From Lycorma delicatula (Eukaryota; Arthropoda; Insecta; Hemiptera; Fulgoridae): DNA of 64,000 nucleotides. A program made the position numbers and the translations under genes. The stretch is from positions 59,331,701 through 59,395,700 of the forward strand of contig NC_134463.1 of NCBI RefSeq assembly GCF_047948215.1, in the 5' to 3' direction. The stretch's first letter is position 1. Every line of letters begins with the position of its first letter. This document shows positions 1 through 12,099 of the stretch, in pieces. The notes under the pieces are model-generated. The model saw only the letters and a program-made list of their open reading frames with translations. It ran no database searches and was not told where the DNA came from.

Positions 1-881
1 GTAGGAATTGATTGATAGAAGAGAGAGTGACTGAAATCTAAAAAGTTTAAAGGGGAGGGAAAAAGAGAGCGAGGAAGTGAATTTATATGATAAGAGAATG
101 GATCCATATAGCTTACCCAGATAATATAAATTTGATAACGTTCTATCAAATTCAGCGTCATGGGATGTAGGGTGAATTATACTTCATCTAACGCACAAAA
201 AATTTATCTTATCGTATTTCTTTTCTTTACTCAGCGATTTTTTTTTTATAAAATAACGTAGAAAATCAATTTTTTATATATATTTTGTTATCCTCCTTAT
301 TTATTATTATTTTCTTTTTCAAGATAGAAGTCTTTTTAATTAAATTTCATGTTACACCTTCAGTGATGATGAAGAAAAATTTTAAAAACCTTATAATTCA
401 CTTGAAATATGTACAATAAAAATAAAATTATAAAAGTATTAGTAAAGAAATAACTAGTAACGATGAATTTTTTGTTTGATTTTTTAACTTTACTAATATA
501 TTACTATGGGAAAATACTAGTCAGGACGTCGGTCTACAGACGATTTTCAGGCGGGAGGGTTGCATTTCATCAGTTTATTTTAAAAAATTTATTTATATTT
601 TTTTAGAAAATAAATAAATTTGTTAAATTTTTATAACTTAATTAATATTAAAAACCTCTACATCAGTTTCATAAGTTCTATACCACCTATTAACTAATAT
701 ATTATGGTGTTTTAATTGCTTAAATTATACGAAAAGAACGTTGTAAACGTAAAGAAAAACGTAGTTTAATATATAAAGTAGAAAACTACTTACGTTTTAG
801 AGTTTTCTAATTATAAATGTTAAACAATAATATTTAATATTATTCTTTAATATAATTATTATTAATAAATATAAAGCATTT
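1..881. other. AT-rich non-coding stretch
   Basis: No coding signal, RNA gene or recognisable repeat is seen. The sequence is dominated by T and A runs, with a purine-rich opening of about 80 bases. Confidence 0.5.
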
Positions 882-970
882 TTCATACGCTACAAAATTC
901 AATTTCCAAATTCCTACGTACAAGCTACAAGCATCTGTGGTGAATTGATTCACCAAAAAAAAATTTAATG
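882..970 (+). repeat. SINE family D, 3' tail fragment
   Basis: The segment carries the family D tail words seen downstream of the tRNA-like heads at 2.36 and 29.24 kb: ATACGCTACAAA, then ACAAGCT and CTGTGGTGAATTGATTCA, ending in an A run. The tRNA-like head is missing, so this is a 5'-truncated copy. Confidence 0.6.
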
Positions 971-1084
971 AATATTTATAAATCAATAAAAAATATATAT
1001 ATATTTTTTTTTAATTTCTTTTTAAATTTGATGTACAAAATTAATAATTCTACGCAAATTTATTCTTAAAATATACAAATAAAC

Positions 1085-1480
1085 GGAAAGAACTTCATGA
1101 CATATTTTACAAGTTGAACATTAGTTCAGAAACGCTTCTTTTTTTTCTTATAACTTGCGAAAACTTTCACCTTGTTGTCCTCTCGAAAGCAAAAATGAAG
1201 CGATACTGAAATTCTTGGTACTTAAATAAAGAATTTAAATTTAATGGTTCCGTACGGTTTTTGACATGAAAAGTGAAATAATACACTTTCCAGAACTGTT
1301 CCTCTAGTAATTTTCGAGAAAATTATTGCAGAAAACAAAAAATGAGCATCGTAGAGTAATATTTTTTTTACGTTTGACGAACAGTATTTTTGTTAAATTT
1401 TTGTTAAACGAATAAAATTTGTAGAGAATTTATTTCTAAAAAAAAATATCTAAGTGATGTCGAATTAATTTGAAAAAAAT
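1085..1480 (+). repeat. Inverted-repeat element family B, left part
   Basis: The order of short matches is the same as in the copies at 14.79, 41.12 and 47.70 kb (antisense): a TTTACAAGT-type start, CAGAAACGCTTC, ATAACTTGCGAAAA, GAAGCGATACTGAAATTCTTGG, then AATTTAATGGTTCCGTACGG and a CCAGAACTGTTCCTCTAGTAA-like block. I could not place a right end. No protein is encoded. Confidence 0.6.
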
Positions 1481-1661
1481 CTGAGATTTTTTACTTTTTT
1501 ATTAGAAGTAAAAATAACAGAAAACAAAATAACAAACCGTATTATTCAAAAAGAACTTCATAACTTTACAAACATATAAAAATTTATTTAGATAACTTAT
1601 AGATTCGGTTGAGATTTCATTTCATAGAAACACACATAAAATTTGTCACCCAACATTCACT

Positions 1662-1809
1662 TTGGTTCGAGATGACTTTCATTTGTAACGTGACGTACAT
1701 CCCTCCTGAAGTCTATTTCGTTCCAGGCTGAGCCAGCAAGTCGGGCACTATCTCTGCAGTTGCAGCATTAATTCGAAGTCTTAGGTCAACAAGATCAGCA
1801 GGCAAAGAC
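1662..1809 (-). pseudogene. Tc1/mariner-type transposase C-terminal fragment
   Basis: On the minus strand one frame reads LPADLVDLRLRINAATAEI followed by VPDLLAQ. After a one-base frameshift it continues with VWNEIDFRRDVRHVTNESHLE. This order (leucine-rich helix, TPDML-like motif, then WNELDYR and a C-terminal HIE) is that of the end of insect Tc1/mariner-type transposases with a DUF4817-like helix-turn-helix and a DDE_3-like domain. The catalytic part is absent. AG and GT dinucleotides bracket the plus strand here and mimic an exon, but the antisense reading explains the sequence better. Confidence 0.6.
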
Positions 1810-1842
1810 GGTACGTAAATCCAAACTTTTTGAGATTATGAA

Positions 1843-2109
1843 GATTACGTACCAAAAATCAAATTAATATCTTCATTTGTGTTACCTAGAAAATCAAAAT
1901 AAAGTAAATTTCATTGTTACTCCATTTTAACCCTTTAAATTCAATTATTCTTTTTTAGTGTGCACTTATACCGTAAGAAGAAGGTGTACAAATTTTCATC
2001 AATTTATTTATTTTATTTATTTCAATGTGTTTTCTGGGTGTTGATTATGAGAATCATTAGCGACATGTTTATATACGAATATATGTTATATATATATATA
2101 TATATATAT
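1843..2109 (+). repeat. Interspersed repeat family G ending in (TA)n
   Basis: It matches 10.29-10.53 kb in the same order: AATATCTTCATT, AGTAAATTTCATTG, CTCCATTTTA, TGTGCACTTA, ACCGTAAG, GGTGTAC, TTTTCATCAATTTA, GTTGATTATGA. It ends in a TA microsatellite at 2,087-2,109. A fixed repeat ending in a simple-sequence tail suggests a retroposed family, but no coding part is visible. Confidence 0.55.
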
Positions 2110-2358
2110 GCTGTTAGTGTTTAGTTCTTTAATATTGTATTTTTTTTTTTCATAATTTTAAAATTTATATTTTTTTTTCAGAATTAGTACATATTTCAAA
2201 TGTTTTTAAATATAAAATTTAATTTAAGTTCGTAATCAAATTCTGTTACAAATTTAAAAAAAAATTAAGTTTAATATTATATCAGCTTATAATTAAGATA
2301 TACATATTTATATATTGAAAATTAATATCATAAATTACAATTTTTTGTTTGGATTTCC

Positions 2359-2500
2359 GATCTCCATGGCGAAGTAGTAGCGTCTCGACCTTTAATCTGA
2401 AGATCTCGGGTTTGAATCCTGGTTAGGCATTGCACCTTTCTTACGCTACGAGATTCCATTTCCATATTTCACGTACAAGCTTCAAGCTTACGTGGAAAAA
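2359..2500 (+). repeat. SINE family D, tRNA-like head plus tail
   Basis: A tRNA-like 5' part (GATCTCCATGGCGAAGTAG, then a B-box-like GGTTTGAATCC) is followed by the family tail (CTTACGCTACGA, TACAAGCTTCAAGCTTACGTGG). The same head and tail pair recurs at 29.24 kb and, antisense, at 20.46 kb. The acceptor arms do not pair, so it is not a functional tRNA. Confidence 0.7.
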
Positions 2501-3766
2501 TAAAAAATTAAAATTATATTACACACCTGATATTAAACTTTCAGTAAATTTTTTGTTTGTTTAGGGAAGACAATTTGGAATAATAACCGAATATTTTATT
2601 ATGCTATTCTATTGGGGAGCGTGTATTATATATCATAGATATAGCCTAACTGTAGTCTACTGTATTACGACACAAAAGATCTATTGTTACATTTTGCTCG
2701 TTGGATCTATTATTCTATCTCATTCAAGCATTTTATATGTTGGTTTGCCAAAATTGATTTACGTATAATTTATTTTCATTACATCTATTATATTTTTATA
2801 TTTGATACGAGAGTAGTTGCAGACCATAATGAATCTTATTTCTTACTTAATATTTTAAACCAAAAAAACAGCAAACCGGTTAAAACATTTTTTCACAACA
2901 TTATATTTGTTTAAAAAATACCATATTTAAGTATACAAGTTTTGATCTGTATTTGCTACTTAATGGTATAAAATGCAGGAAATTTTAATGATGAGTTGGT
3001 TATTTCATGAGTTTCATTTTAATTAGTCCGAGTTTTCTATCTTCTAATGCCCATCTATTTAAGATATATGAAGTCTCCCAAGAAAAGAATTTTTTTTCTC
3101 TTGAAATAGAAAATATTGATGAAATTTTTTATTTAAAAAAAAAAAGGTATCTTGGTAAATATACTTCCCTTCGGATATCTTTAGATTTACTTCACATTTA
3201 ATTTACGTCACGTCAGGACAAATATTTAAATCTCCTTAGGGATTACAGTAAGAGATAAGTAAGAAAGAGCGTAATTTGTTTTTGGAATCGGTAATAATTT
3301 AAATGTAATTTTAATTAATTTATTTAAAGTGTACTTTAGAACCGGCTTCGTAAATTAAACACAGATTTGTTTGTAGATAAACTAGTACAAAGTAGGTACT
3401 TTGTACTTATCCATGATATCATTTCACAGAAGATTTAAGAGGGGATTAATTTAATACAGCGATTTGTATTTTTTGCATCGTGCAATAGCTAAATCGATTT
3501 TACTGTAAGTTTGGAGCAACTTTTATTTTTAACCTAAATGTTATCTAGAAAATGATTTAACGTAAATTATTTACTGAAAATGTAACTCCATCCTAATGAG
3601 AATTAAATTCTACTATTTTAATAACTCAGAATATATTTTACCAAAAAAATAAATAAATTTGGAAAATAATTCATAAAATATTCAGGAAATTTTGTACAAA
3701 ATGCAGCTGCGAATGATTCATTAATTTTATGAATGAAATGAAAACGTAATTAAATTCAATTTTATA
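2501..3766. other. AT-rich non-coding stretch
   Basis: Two short open frames occur here (2,684-2,914 and 3,007-3,201). Both have the composition of translated AT-rich DNA and no recognisable motif. Nothing else is seen. Confidence 0.45.
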
Positions 3767-3832
3767 CCTTCTTTCCTTTTCTGCCTAACCTCCGGAACCA
3801 CATAAGGTATTACTTAAGAGGATGAATGAGTT
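3767..3832 (-). repeat. SINE family C, 3' tail fragment (antisense)
   Basis: CCTCCGG, then AAGGTATTACTTAAGAGGATGAATGA, is the reverse complement of the family C tail (compare 30.08-30.14 kb). Only about 65 bases remain. Confidence 0.6.
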
Positions 3833-4130
3833 TGAAGGAAATTGATTACAGATGGAGCATCTGCCATGTTACAAAAGTAGCCAACCATATTGAACATTTG
3901 TAAGTAATACTTGAAGATATTCAAGTTGAAGGTACTTAGTGTTGAATCAAACATTTCTGTAGGTTATATACTTTTTTCATTATTAAAGATTACTTTTGTA
4001 TAACTAATTTAGAAATACCCTTTTTATATCTCCTATAACACTAATAAACCTTTTTATCCTTGCTCGTTAAAAATTAATTGGTCCACCGGTTTTGATGTTC
4101 AAAACTTTCATTCTCTATACGGCAAGGAGT

Positions 4131-5238
4131 GTTCAATAATTAAAGATGCAAATGGTAACAGCGGAAAAACTATTTTAATAAAATAAACTAAACCTTTCTG
4201 ATTGGCACCCCCACATAGAAAATATCAGCTGTTCTAAAAATATATTGAATACATCCTTTTAGGCTTATATTAACATTTTTGTTAATTTCAGAATAACGGT
4301 TTCACTTGAAACGTATACCGTGGAAGAACAACGTACTATGATAAAAAAAAACTTTTCTGATGGTGTAAAACCAGCAGAAATTCACCTGTGAATATTAAAA
4401 TAGTGTAGTAAAAATGTGTTAACCGTAAAAATTTTTTTAAGTGGATTGAACAGTTTAAATCGGGTAGAAAATGTGTCACCGATTTTCATTGTAGCGGAAG
4501 AATAGTATGTTCCATTATCAGTGATAAGATGAACCGCAAAAAGTGTTCAATGTGAGTTCCGAGACGGTCACCTCGAGATCATAAGTACATCCAAATTAAA
4601 TTTTTTTAGATCGCACAATTATTTGTGATGAAACTTGAATTCTTTATTTTGAGCCGGAATCCAATTGTCATATTATTGTATGAAAACAATCGATTTTTCC
4701 CACCAGAAAAAAAATCAAAACGTACGTGTTAGCCGATAAAGTAATGCTAACGGTGTTTCGGCCCAATTTAATGCCATTATTTAAAAGAACAGCGTACAGT
4801 CAACAGAAAGTCCTGTTGTGACCCTTAGAAAATAATGAATGCGGATTTCATTTCGCCCGGAGAAGATGTCCCGATTCTTTTTCAAAAAGTTTAATTCTTC
4901 TACATGATAACGCCTACCCGTACACCGCCTAAAGAGCTATTCAGAAGTTGTGTCAGAAGGTGTTGCCTCACCCAACGTACAGTTCCGATCTCGTGCATCA
5001 TATTCTTTTTTGTTCGGTCCTCTCAAAAGGTTTTTACGTGGCACCAAATTCAGCAGCGATAAACAGATGAAGAATGTAATACAAGAATGGACACCAAGGT
5101 GAACAATTCTTTACCGCTAGAATTAGAACATGCACAGAAAGTTGGAATATGTTTCTAAATGTAAAAAAATAGCGTAAAGTTTCAATGTCATAAAATAAAT
5201 AATTTCTCTACAGTCATTTGTCTCTTTAATTATTGAAC
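4131..5238 (+). mobile_element. Complete but inactive mariner element with TIRs
   Basis: The ends form terminal inverted repeats. The left arm at 4,131-4,154 begins GTTCAATAATTAAAGA and the right arm at 5,215-5,238 is its reverse complement, with 22 of 24 positions matching. The ~1.1-kb span is typical of mariner elements (about 1.2-1.3 kb). The interior reads as a mariner transposase in several frames (separate entry). The exact cut points and TA duplications are not clean, so the true ends may lie a few bases outside. Confidence 0.85.
4320..5172 (+). pseudogene. Mariner transposase relic (D34D type)
   Basis: This was a cut-and-paste transposase: a helix-turn-helix part binds the terminal repeats and an RNase-H-like domain cuts DNA. 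Readable pieces in order are VEEQRTMIKKNFSDGVKPAEIH (helix-turn-helix, from 4,320, shown here only as a match to the family start), a CDET block near 4,625 that corresponds to GDETW and holds the first catalytic Asp, VMLTVF near 4,743, LHDNAYPYTA near 4,900 with the second Asp, TYSSDLVHHI near 4,980 with the third Asp, and RTCTESWNMFLNVKK before a stop at 5,172. Stops interrupt it after PAEIHL, after CDET and inside the HDNA block, and the frame changes several times. It cannot encode an active enzyme. Confidence 0.85.
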
Positions 5239-5430
5239 GATTCTGCAACTTTAGTGTACAAAATTCTTCCAGCTGACATCATATCTGATCGATAGTATCA
5301 GCTGTGGTATTAAATATCACCTGCATTCGTACGGGTTCGACATTCTACTGTAGATACAATTCATTAACAACAGGAAGAGTAAAAAAAAAAAAATTATTCA
5401 TAAAATTCGCTAGAAATTCTTGTTATTTTT

Positions 5431-6145
5431 ACTTCCTTTTACGAAGTAATGGAAGTATTGTGATCGCGAAAAATTTCGGTTTTCAGATTTCAATGGAAAT
5501 ACCCATTTTGATAATCCCTGAATCCATTTTGACTAGTTTCGGCGTGACGTCTGTACTTATAAATCTCGTATAACTCATAAACGATTAGCCGTAGGACTGT
5601 TGAAATTTTGGATTAAGGGGTGGTGCACAACTAGTAACATCTAGTTGATCCCATTTTGATTGCAATCAACAGGACCAAAAGTGTCCAAAAAAAGTCAAAA
5701 TCCAAAACATTTGGATTTTGTACTTTTTCTTAACTCAGTAATAAGTAGTCTTCATTGAGAGCTTTTCAAAAATATATCATGTGGTACTTATTTTTTTTAT
5801 TGGTTCCAGATTTATAGCCAAATAAAATCTTAATTAATGAAATATTTGGATCTTTGAAGGGGAAGGCACATCGTTTCGAATCAGACTTCATTTTTTTTAA
5901 CCTTTTTTTTAATTAAAATATATTGATTTATTAATAATTATTAACCTCTGATTGTAAAAAAAATGTGTACGATAAATAATAATTCAATAATGATAATAAT
6001 TTTAAAAAACATATGTAAAAATATCAGAAGTTATTAATTTATGAAATAATATTTTATGTGCTTTTAATTTAAAAAAAAAAATGTGTATATGTAATTTAAT
6101 AGTCGTACAAGGAAGTCACGTGGTGTCCATATCGGATTTTTTAGA
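5431..6145 (+). repeat. Interspersed repeat family A, copy 1
   Basis: About 700 bases are shared in order with 33.83, 38.19 and 55.78 kb: ACGAAGTAATGGAAGT, AAATTTCGGTTTTCAGATTTCA, TTTTGACTAGTTTCG, CGATTAGCCGTAGGA, GAAATTTTGGAT, ATCAACAGGACCAAAAGTG, GAGAGCTTTTCAA, AAGGGGAAGGCACATC, TTCGAATCAGACTTCA, a TTGATTTATTAATAATTATTAACC block, then GTACAAGGAAGTCACGTGG. The outer words ACTTCC and GGAAGT suggest short terminal inverted repeats. The 89-residue open frame at 5,304-5,573 overlaps the start and has no support. Confidence 0.8.
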
Positions 6146-7640
6146 ATTATATACTTTATCTGGGAGGGATTTATTTTTTATGTGTTAAATTCCCTACCTA
6201 ACAAACAGACTAAGTCCGTATCAATTGAATCGTTTGATGAATTTGTTGTAATCGTTTTTTTCGAGTATTTTTTTCTTGTACGAAATTCCCGTACAAACCA
6301 TGTGTAGCTTGAATGAAATAAAAAACAATTCCACGGCATTAATTAATATTTATATTTGTGTGGTTGTTTTTTTTTTTTGTTATTACTTCCTTATTTATTT
6401 ACTGTAGAATATCGATAGTAGAATATAAATAATGATTCAATATTTCATTATCGATTGAAAGTGTAAGAAAGATGAAGTTCAATTTTAAGATATATTATCT
6501 TATACCCGGAAATATGATGATTACAACAGCTATAACAATATGTAGGTCTGCTGATATGCATGTCGAGGTTATATGCAGAAACGAGGAGTTTTTCCCTATG
6601 GAACCAGACTGTAAGCGGAACAGGAACAGGTCAGGGACTCCCGGGAACTAGGGCATAACTACCTCCCAACCCTTCCCTTCGTATTTATGTTACCGTACTA
6701 ACCGACCTCTATTATATCATTCCACCCTTGTTATTCGTTTTATATCTTTATTCTTACCCCCTTTAGTCATCATCTTCTTTTGTCGTAACTTAAAAAGTTA
6801 TTTAATAAAGTTGTTGTTTTTGTGGGTAATCATTTGTTTTCATTTATTGTTTAAGTTAAAAATTTATTTGCAACACCTGCCATCGTTGTTTATTTTTATT
6901 TGTATATTTGTGTAATGTATATATGCGGTCCTTATTTATTTAATTATTTCTTTTTTTTCTGAATTGAATCGTGACTTTATATTACGTACTTTCATATCTG
7001 ATTTCCGAAAAATCTCGAAAATAAATGTATTTCGGTTGGATTTTAATGTAATGAATATTTTGGAGATTTAAATGCCGTTCTGTTATATGTATATGTTATA
7101 ACGGTGAAAATTAAATAATTTTACAGTTTTAATTTCTAAAAATCTCCTTTAATTGTAACCGTAAAAAACTGCTTTATACAATATCCGCTTTTTTTCACCG
7201 CTAAAAAATTTAATACAGCTATTTTAGATTATACATATAAATTTTTCTTACAGAATACGAACATTTTAAACCGGATAAAAATCTTTTTTTTTACAGTTTC
7301 CTGATTTGAGTAAATTTATCGGCTACTTGTTTCATGGCGTTTGCAGATGAAATTTACAACACACCAAGTTTTTCTAGTTTTTCAGAATTGAACGTAACCC
7401 TCTCACAAATACAGATTCTTATGTTATTTTTTTGCGTAATTGTATCTTTACTGGATTTTTCCCTTAATGTTCTTCACCTTGAATAATATTAGTTAAATAT
7501 AAATAAAATTGCTAGTTAGAATTTTATTTTTCTGAGATTAATGGTGTTTTTAGTTCTTGCAAACCGATTGAAGGTTCACATGTAGCGCTAAATATTGTCT
7601 ACGTTGTTAAAATTTTATTTTAAAGTAAAATTTTATTATA
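6146..7640. other. Non-coding stretch
   Basis: No gene is seen. A slightly GC-richer patch at about 6,540-6,700, with GACTCCCGGGAACTAGGGCA, could be an old repeat, but I found no second copy in the window. CpG is frequent: about 37 between 6.18 and 7.44 kb by manual count. Confidence 0.4.
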
Positions 7641-7647
7641 AAGTTAA

Positions 7648-7650
<3 letters not shown>

Positions 7651-7693
<43 letters not shown>

Positions 7694-7694
7694 T
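7651..7694. repeat. (TAA)n microsatellite
   Basis: Uninterrupted ATA/TAA trinucleotide units abut the left target-site duplication of the foldback element. They may have supplied the TA-rich insertion site. Confidence 0.9.
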
Positions 7695-7696
7695 TG

Positions 7697-8167
7697 GGTA
7701 CTTACGTATTAACGCCACCGCAGCTACAGCTTTATTTAAAAACAAAGTAGTCAATCGGATTTCGGTGGAAAATGGGCCGATATAGAGTTTAACATAGATT
7801 CAAAACAGTCTCTTTATTAATTTTAATAAATTTTATAAATATATAATTTAACCAAACTTAACCAACGCTCGCTTCGCTCGCTAACCTTGACTAATTAACA
7901 TCGTAATTTTTTGAGTATTTATTTAATAAAGTCAATAATTATTGTTATTTAAATAATTGCAATAATTACTGAATTTATTAAATAAATACTCAAACAATTA
8001 CGGTGTTAATTAGTTAAGGTTAGCGAGCGTAGGTTAAGTTTGGTTAAATTATATTTATAAAATAAATAAATATAAATAACCATTTCTTAAAATTAATAGA
8101 GACTCAATAAAATAAATACTCAGTTTTAAATAAGCTGTAGCTGCGGTGGCGTTAGTACGTAAGTACC
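7697..8167. mobile_element. Foldback (palindromic) MITE-like element with 8-bp TSD
   Basis: The element is a near-complete palindrome centred near 7,945. The left arm starts GGTACTTACGTATTAACGCC, and the reverse complement of the right end begins GGTACTTACGTACTAACGCC. The inner arms also pair (AACCAACGCTCGC against GCGAGCGTAGGTT, and AATAAATACTCAA near the centre). Both flanks carry the identical 8-bp TAATATTG (7,689-7,696 and 8,168-8,175). An 8-bp duplication fits hAT-type transposition. There is no coding capacity. It should extrude as a very long hairpin. Confidence 0.85.
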
Positions 8168-8175
8168 TAATATTG

Positions 8176-9570
8176 TAAAATATTATTTTATTACATTATA
8201 AAATTATAAATTTTATTATAAAATAAAATCGATTTTTTTTAAAGGCTAGGTGTGCATATATTCAACAGTATATTTCATTAACTGAAGAAGACAACGGTAA
8301 AATAATACGCCTGATTGAAATGCTTCTTACCTTTGTCATTTACGTTAACTATTCTGCTATGACTTGTATCTCATGTCAGGTCGCCTGAAACCGTAACGGC
8401 TGCTTAGCTGTTAGGTATGGTTCGTAAGATACCGTAACCTTACATACACATGCATATTAATAATAATTTCTTTTAATAAAAAGTATAAATATTCTTCTTA
8501 TGATTTACTGATTTTATTAAAGTTTTCCACAGAAAAATAAGTGATTTTCTAGGAATTGATATCTCCTAGGGAAGTTGAAGATTTCCGATTCGTTATTAAA
8601 AATCTAAGAAAGGACGTAACAGAAAAGTAGGAAGAATTGTTTTCAGTTTTCATCAGTTTTTCAGAAAACTAACAAGTTAAAAGTTAGAATAACTTGAATA
8701 GTGTTGGTCTTCAAAACAAGTACTTTTTGCGTGTGGTGTTCACTCACGTGAACGCAACTACAGATGCGATTATTGTTTTTTAAAGGGTGTATATGGAAAG
8801 CTTTAACTAGTGATAATTAAAATAAGAGAACACTTTTATAGACTACTTCAGTATTTCAAGCATTAAAATGAGATGCTAAGAACAAAGAAATCAGCCGATC
8901 GAAGATTTTTTATATCCAGGAATCACTTTAAGAAAGATTATTCATTTCATTTTACATTAAAAATCCCAAAATTGTAGAAAACTTTAACCAAATTCACTTC
9001 ATTTAATCGTTCAGTTTTTTTAAGGAATAAAGAAGGAAGTAAAACCATAGAAAATAGGATATTTATTACTGATTGGTTGGAATCATTTACCTCATTTCGA
9101 TTATAAAAAAATCTTATTTGACGATAATTTTATTTTATCAATCACTTAATTTTTTTCATATTTTTATCATAGGCCTACGTATATCATTCTACCAACAAAA
9201 GTGAGATATAAACTATCTTAAAATAACTAATTAACCCCCATATTTTATCAAACGATTCGTTAATTTGAAATTAAAATTATGGCAAAAAATTATAAAATGT
9301 TTATTTAATTAATACGGAATTTTAAGGAATAAAGTATTAGTTTAATGCTATTTGTTAATTCTGTTTTAAGGCTATTTGCCTTGATATCCGATTGGCTGAT
9401 ATCTTTATCTCATTAAGTGCAAAAACATCCTCCGTAAGTTCTTATTGGCTGACAGCGTATGTATCAGCATCTATATTTTTTTAAGTTTTTTATTATTCAG
9501 TTTGTTACTATTATTAAACACAAAAATTCTAATTTCTGTTGTTTTATTGTCTATTTCTTTGTATAAATAT
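8176..9570. other. Non-coding stretch
   Basis: AT-rich, with no recognised gene or repeat. The part from 8,560 to 9,100 is somewhat less biased, but no frame stays open or shows a motif. Confidence 0.4.
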
Positions 9571-9577
9571 ATACTAG

Positions 9578-9985
9578 TATTTCCCGTCGTGGCTTCGCTC
9601 GCGAAATACATAATCAAACTTTGAACATGAATACGAAAATTAATTTTTCAATGCCAAGCTTATTTTTTGAATTACAATAAATTAATAATTATTCAAAAAT
9701 ACAAAGCGTCTTGGAAAAAATAACGCAAACAATATGCAATGTACATGAGTTGAAAAAAAGATAGCCGATCAGGGCTCACTTCGCTCGACCTTCCCGCAGC
9801 CCCCTCGGACCCTCATGTATTCATTAAACTCATGCTTTTGAGAATAATAATAGATAAAAATTAAAGCTTGTTCAATTTTTAAAAAAAACTATCAGTACGT
9901 TGTAATTTCTTCTGAGCAAGAGTTTGGTTTTTAGATTTCCATTGCGGCTTCGCTTGTGAAATACATAATCAGAATTAAAAACATA
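9578..9985 (+). repeat. Direct repeat pair with GGCTTCGCT core
   Basis: GTGGCTTCGCTCGCGAAATACATAATCA at about 9,589 recurs, diverged, at about 9,943 (GCGGCTTCGCTTGTGAAATACATAATCA). Between them lies a GC-richer patch at 9,760-9,825. The pair probably marks two copies, or two ends, of one old repeat. Confidence 0.45.
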
Positions 9986-10285
9986 AATTACCATCACAAT
10001 GTTACCAAAACGATTTATTCAATAGCGAGTAGCATAAAACAGTAGATTTAAAAAACCATTACCGTTTTTTTAATCCTTAAAATATTAAAATTTAAAAAAA
10101 CCGAAAGTGGTTTTAAAATATTTCTCTGAAGTGTATTTGCTAGCCAAATCGACTGAATATCTTGTTTAGTATTATCGTAAATGGGAAAAATTTACAATTA
10201 TTATTTGAAATCTTTTTATCTTTGTTCACCCCTTTCAAGATCGAATTTCAAAAAATTTAGAAATTATTTTTTAGATATTCACATG

Positions 10286-10530
10286 AACATTACTCACACG
10301 AATAATCTAGGTGATATCTTCATTTTTTACCGAGCGAGAAAAAAAGAATAGTAAATTTCATTGCTGCTCCATTTTATCCCTTTAAAGGGAATTTCAAAAA
10401 ATTCTTTATCATTGTGCACTTACACCGTAAGGAGAACGTGTACGCAAATTTTCATTAATTTAGCTTCAGTAGTTTTTGCTCGGCGTTGATTATAAATCAG
10501 TCACGACATCTTTAAATAAATATATATATT
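10286..10530 (+). repeat. Interspersed repeat family G, copy 2
   Basis: Same word order as 1.84-2.11 kb: GATATCTTCATTTTT, AGTAAATTTCATTGCTGCTC, TGTGCACTTACACCGTAAGG, CGTGTAC, TTTTCATTAATTTA, GGCGTTGATTATAAATCAGT, ending in an ATATAT tract. Confidence 0.55.
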
Positions 10531-11116
10531 TATCATTAATTTATCATTTGTATTTAACGTTTATTTTTTTATCTGTTTACTGCTGTTTCCGTTGTAGTGT
10601 CAGAACTCCATATAAACTACTTTAAGTTGACGCCTGGGAAAAAGCCCTATTGCCATTATTTCACTGCTTATATGTATAATAAAATAAATGTTTTTTTTTT
10701 TTTTATTTTAATTTAGTTAGTAGTAACCCACATTTAATTAAAATTTAAAAACTCTGTTCTTGTTAGAGTTTTAAAAATTAATAAATGATAATTCAGATTT
10801 ATGAAAATATAACTATAATGTTTGTTGTATTTTCTGAATGATTGAATTATTATAATGAAGTCAATTGTTTTTTTTTTCTTATAATATAAAGTAAGAAAAT
10901 ATTTTTTTCTGAAGATATTCTTTACAATTGTGGGATGTGGAAAAGACTCTTGACGTACATTAAGTTAAGTAAATACGAAATATTTCTCTTTCAAATATTC
11001 TCATGGTATCAGAAATGTGTGAAGTACTTTAACAATGTGACGTCTAAGCCTGTTTATTGAATTTTTATCATCTTTTATTAGAATGTTCTTTGATACAGTC
11101 TGCCTTTTTACGCTAA

Positions 11117-11151
<35 letters not shown>

Positions 11152-12099
11152 CCGGTATGCTTCGTTGGACAATGGTGTTTTTAATCAAAAACGAATTCTC
11201 TTGTAGAAAATTCTTTTATCTCTTTAAGAATTCCATTGATAACTCTTCAATGGTATTTATAGGAACTTAATTTTCTGAGTGTTATTTATATTGTTTTTTA
11301 AAGAAATTTTTATTTTCTTATATTTACTTTTAATTAATTATTTACATATTTCGTTTGTTTAAATGTTACTCCAAATTGTAACATGACAAAGGTCGATATT
11401 TATCGTTATTACAGTTCTTCATCATCAAGCTCTTATATACGATAGGTCAATTAAACATAGTTATTTAAGCCGCTGCACCCACACACTAATTCAGTTAGTG
11501 GGCACGATTAATTACAACTTAATTATATTAGATATAAAAACAATACATCAGAATAAACTTTTACTTTTAACTGGATAACGTAAAACTACGAATAAAAACG
11601 GTAATACAATAACAACATATTTATAACTATTTAGCTACGTTAATACCGACGGGTATGAACACGAATGTATGAACTGTTGTACAAACATGGGAAATTTACA
11701 GGTTCAATCTTGATGTGTACATGCTCCTTGTATTTTGGTCTGCTTGCATAATATTCGCCGTGAGAGCGTCATGTTCGAACATGTATATGATACGTTTGAA
11801 CACGTCGTACTCTCAGCAGTTTAAAAAAGGTGTAAGGGATTGCAGAACAACAGTTTACTTTCGAATGCGAAGCGTGCGTCTGCTACCTTTATTTATGTTT
11901 TCAAAAGCATAGTAACACTGAAAATAATAATAATTGAGGTTTCGGTTTTTTAGTGTGCGGTCAAACATTGTTACTGTTTCTTCTTCAGTTAGATACTTAT
12001 GCAAAACGAATAAATTTTTGAAAAAACGAAGTGAGTCATCTACGTCCAGTAAATCGATTCGTAAAAAGACAAGGTTGTACATTGTACAATGACACTTAT
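10531..12099. other. Non-coding stretch with (TA)n
   Basis: No supported gene. A TA microsatellite runs from 11,118 to 11,147. Open frames around 11.7-12.1 kb on both strands overlap each other and show no motif. Confidence 0.4.

Noticed and set aside
1739..1810. Exon-like block with AG before and GT after on the plus strand
   Set aside because: The minus strand reads as a Tc1/mariner-type transposase C-terminus in two adjacent frames, which explains its composition better.
11715..12082. Overlapping sense and antisense frames before the hAT relic
   Set aside because: No hAT or other motif; low-complexity composition.
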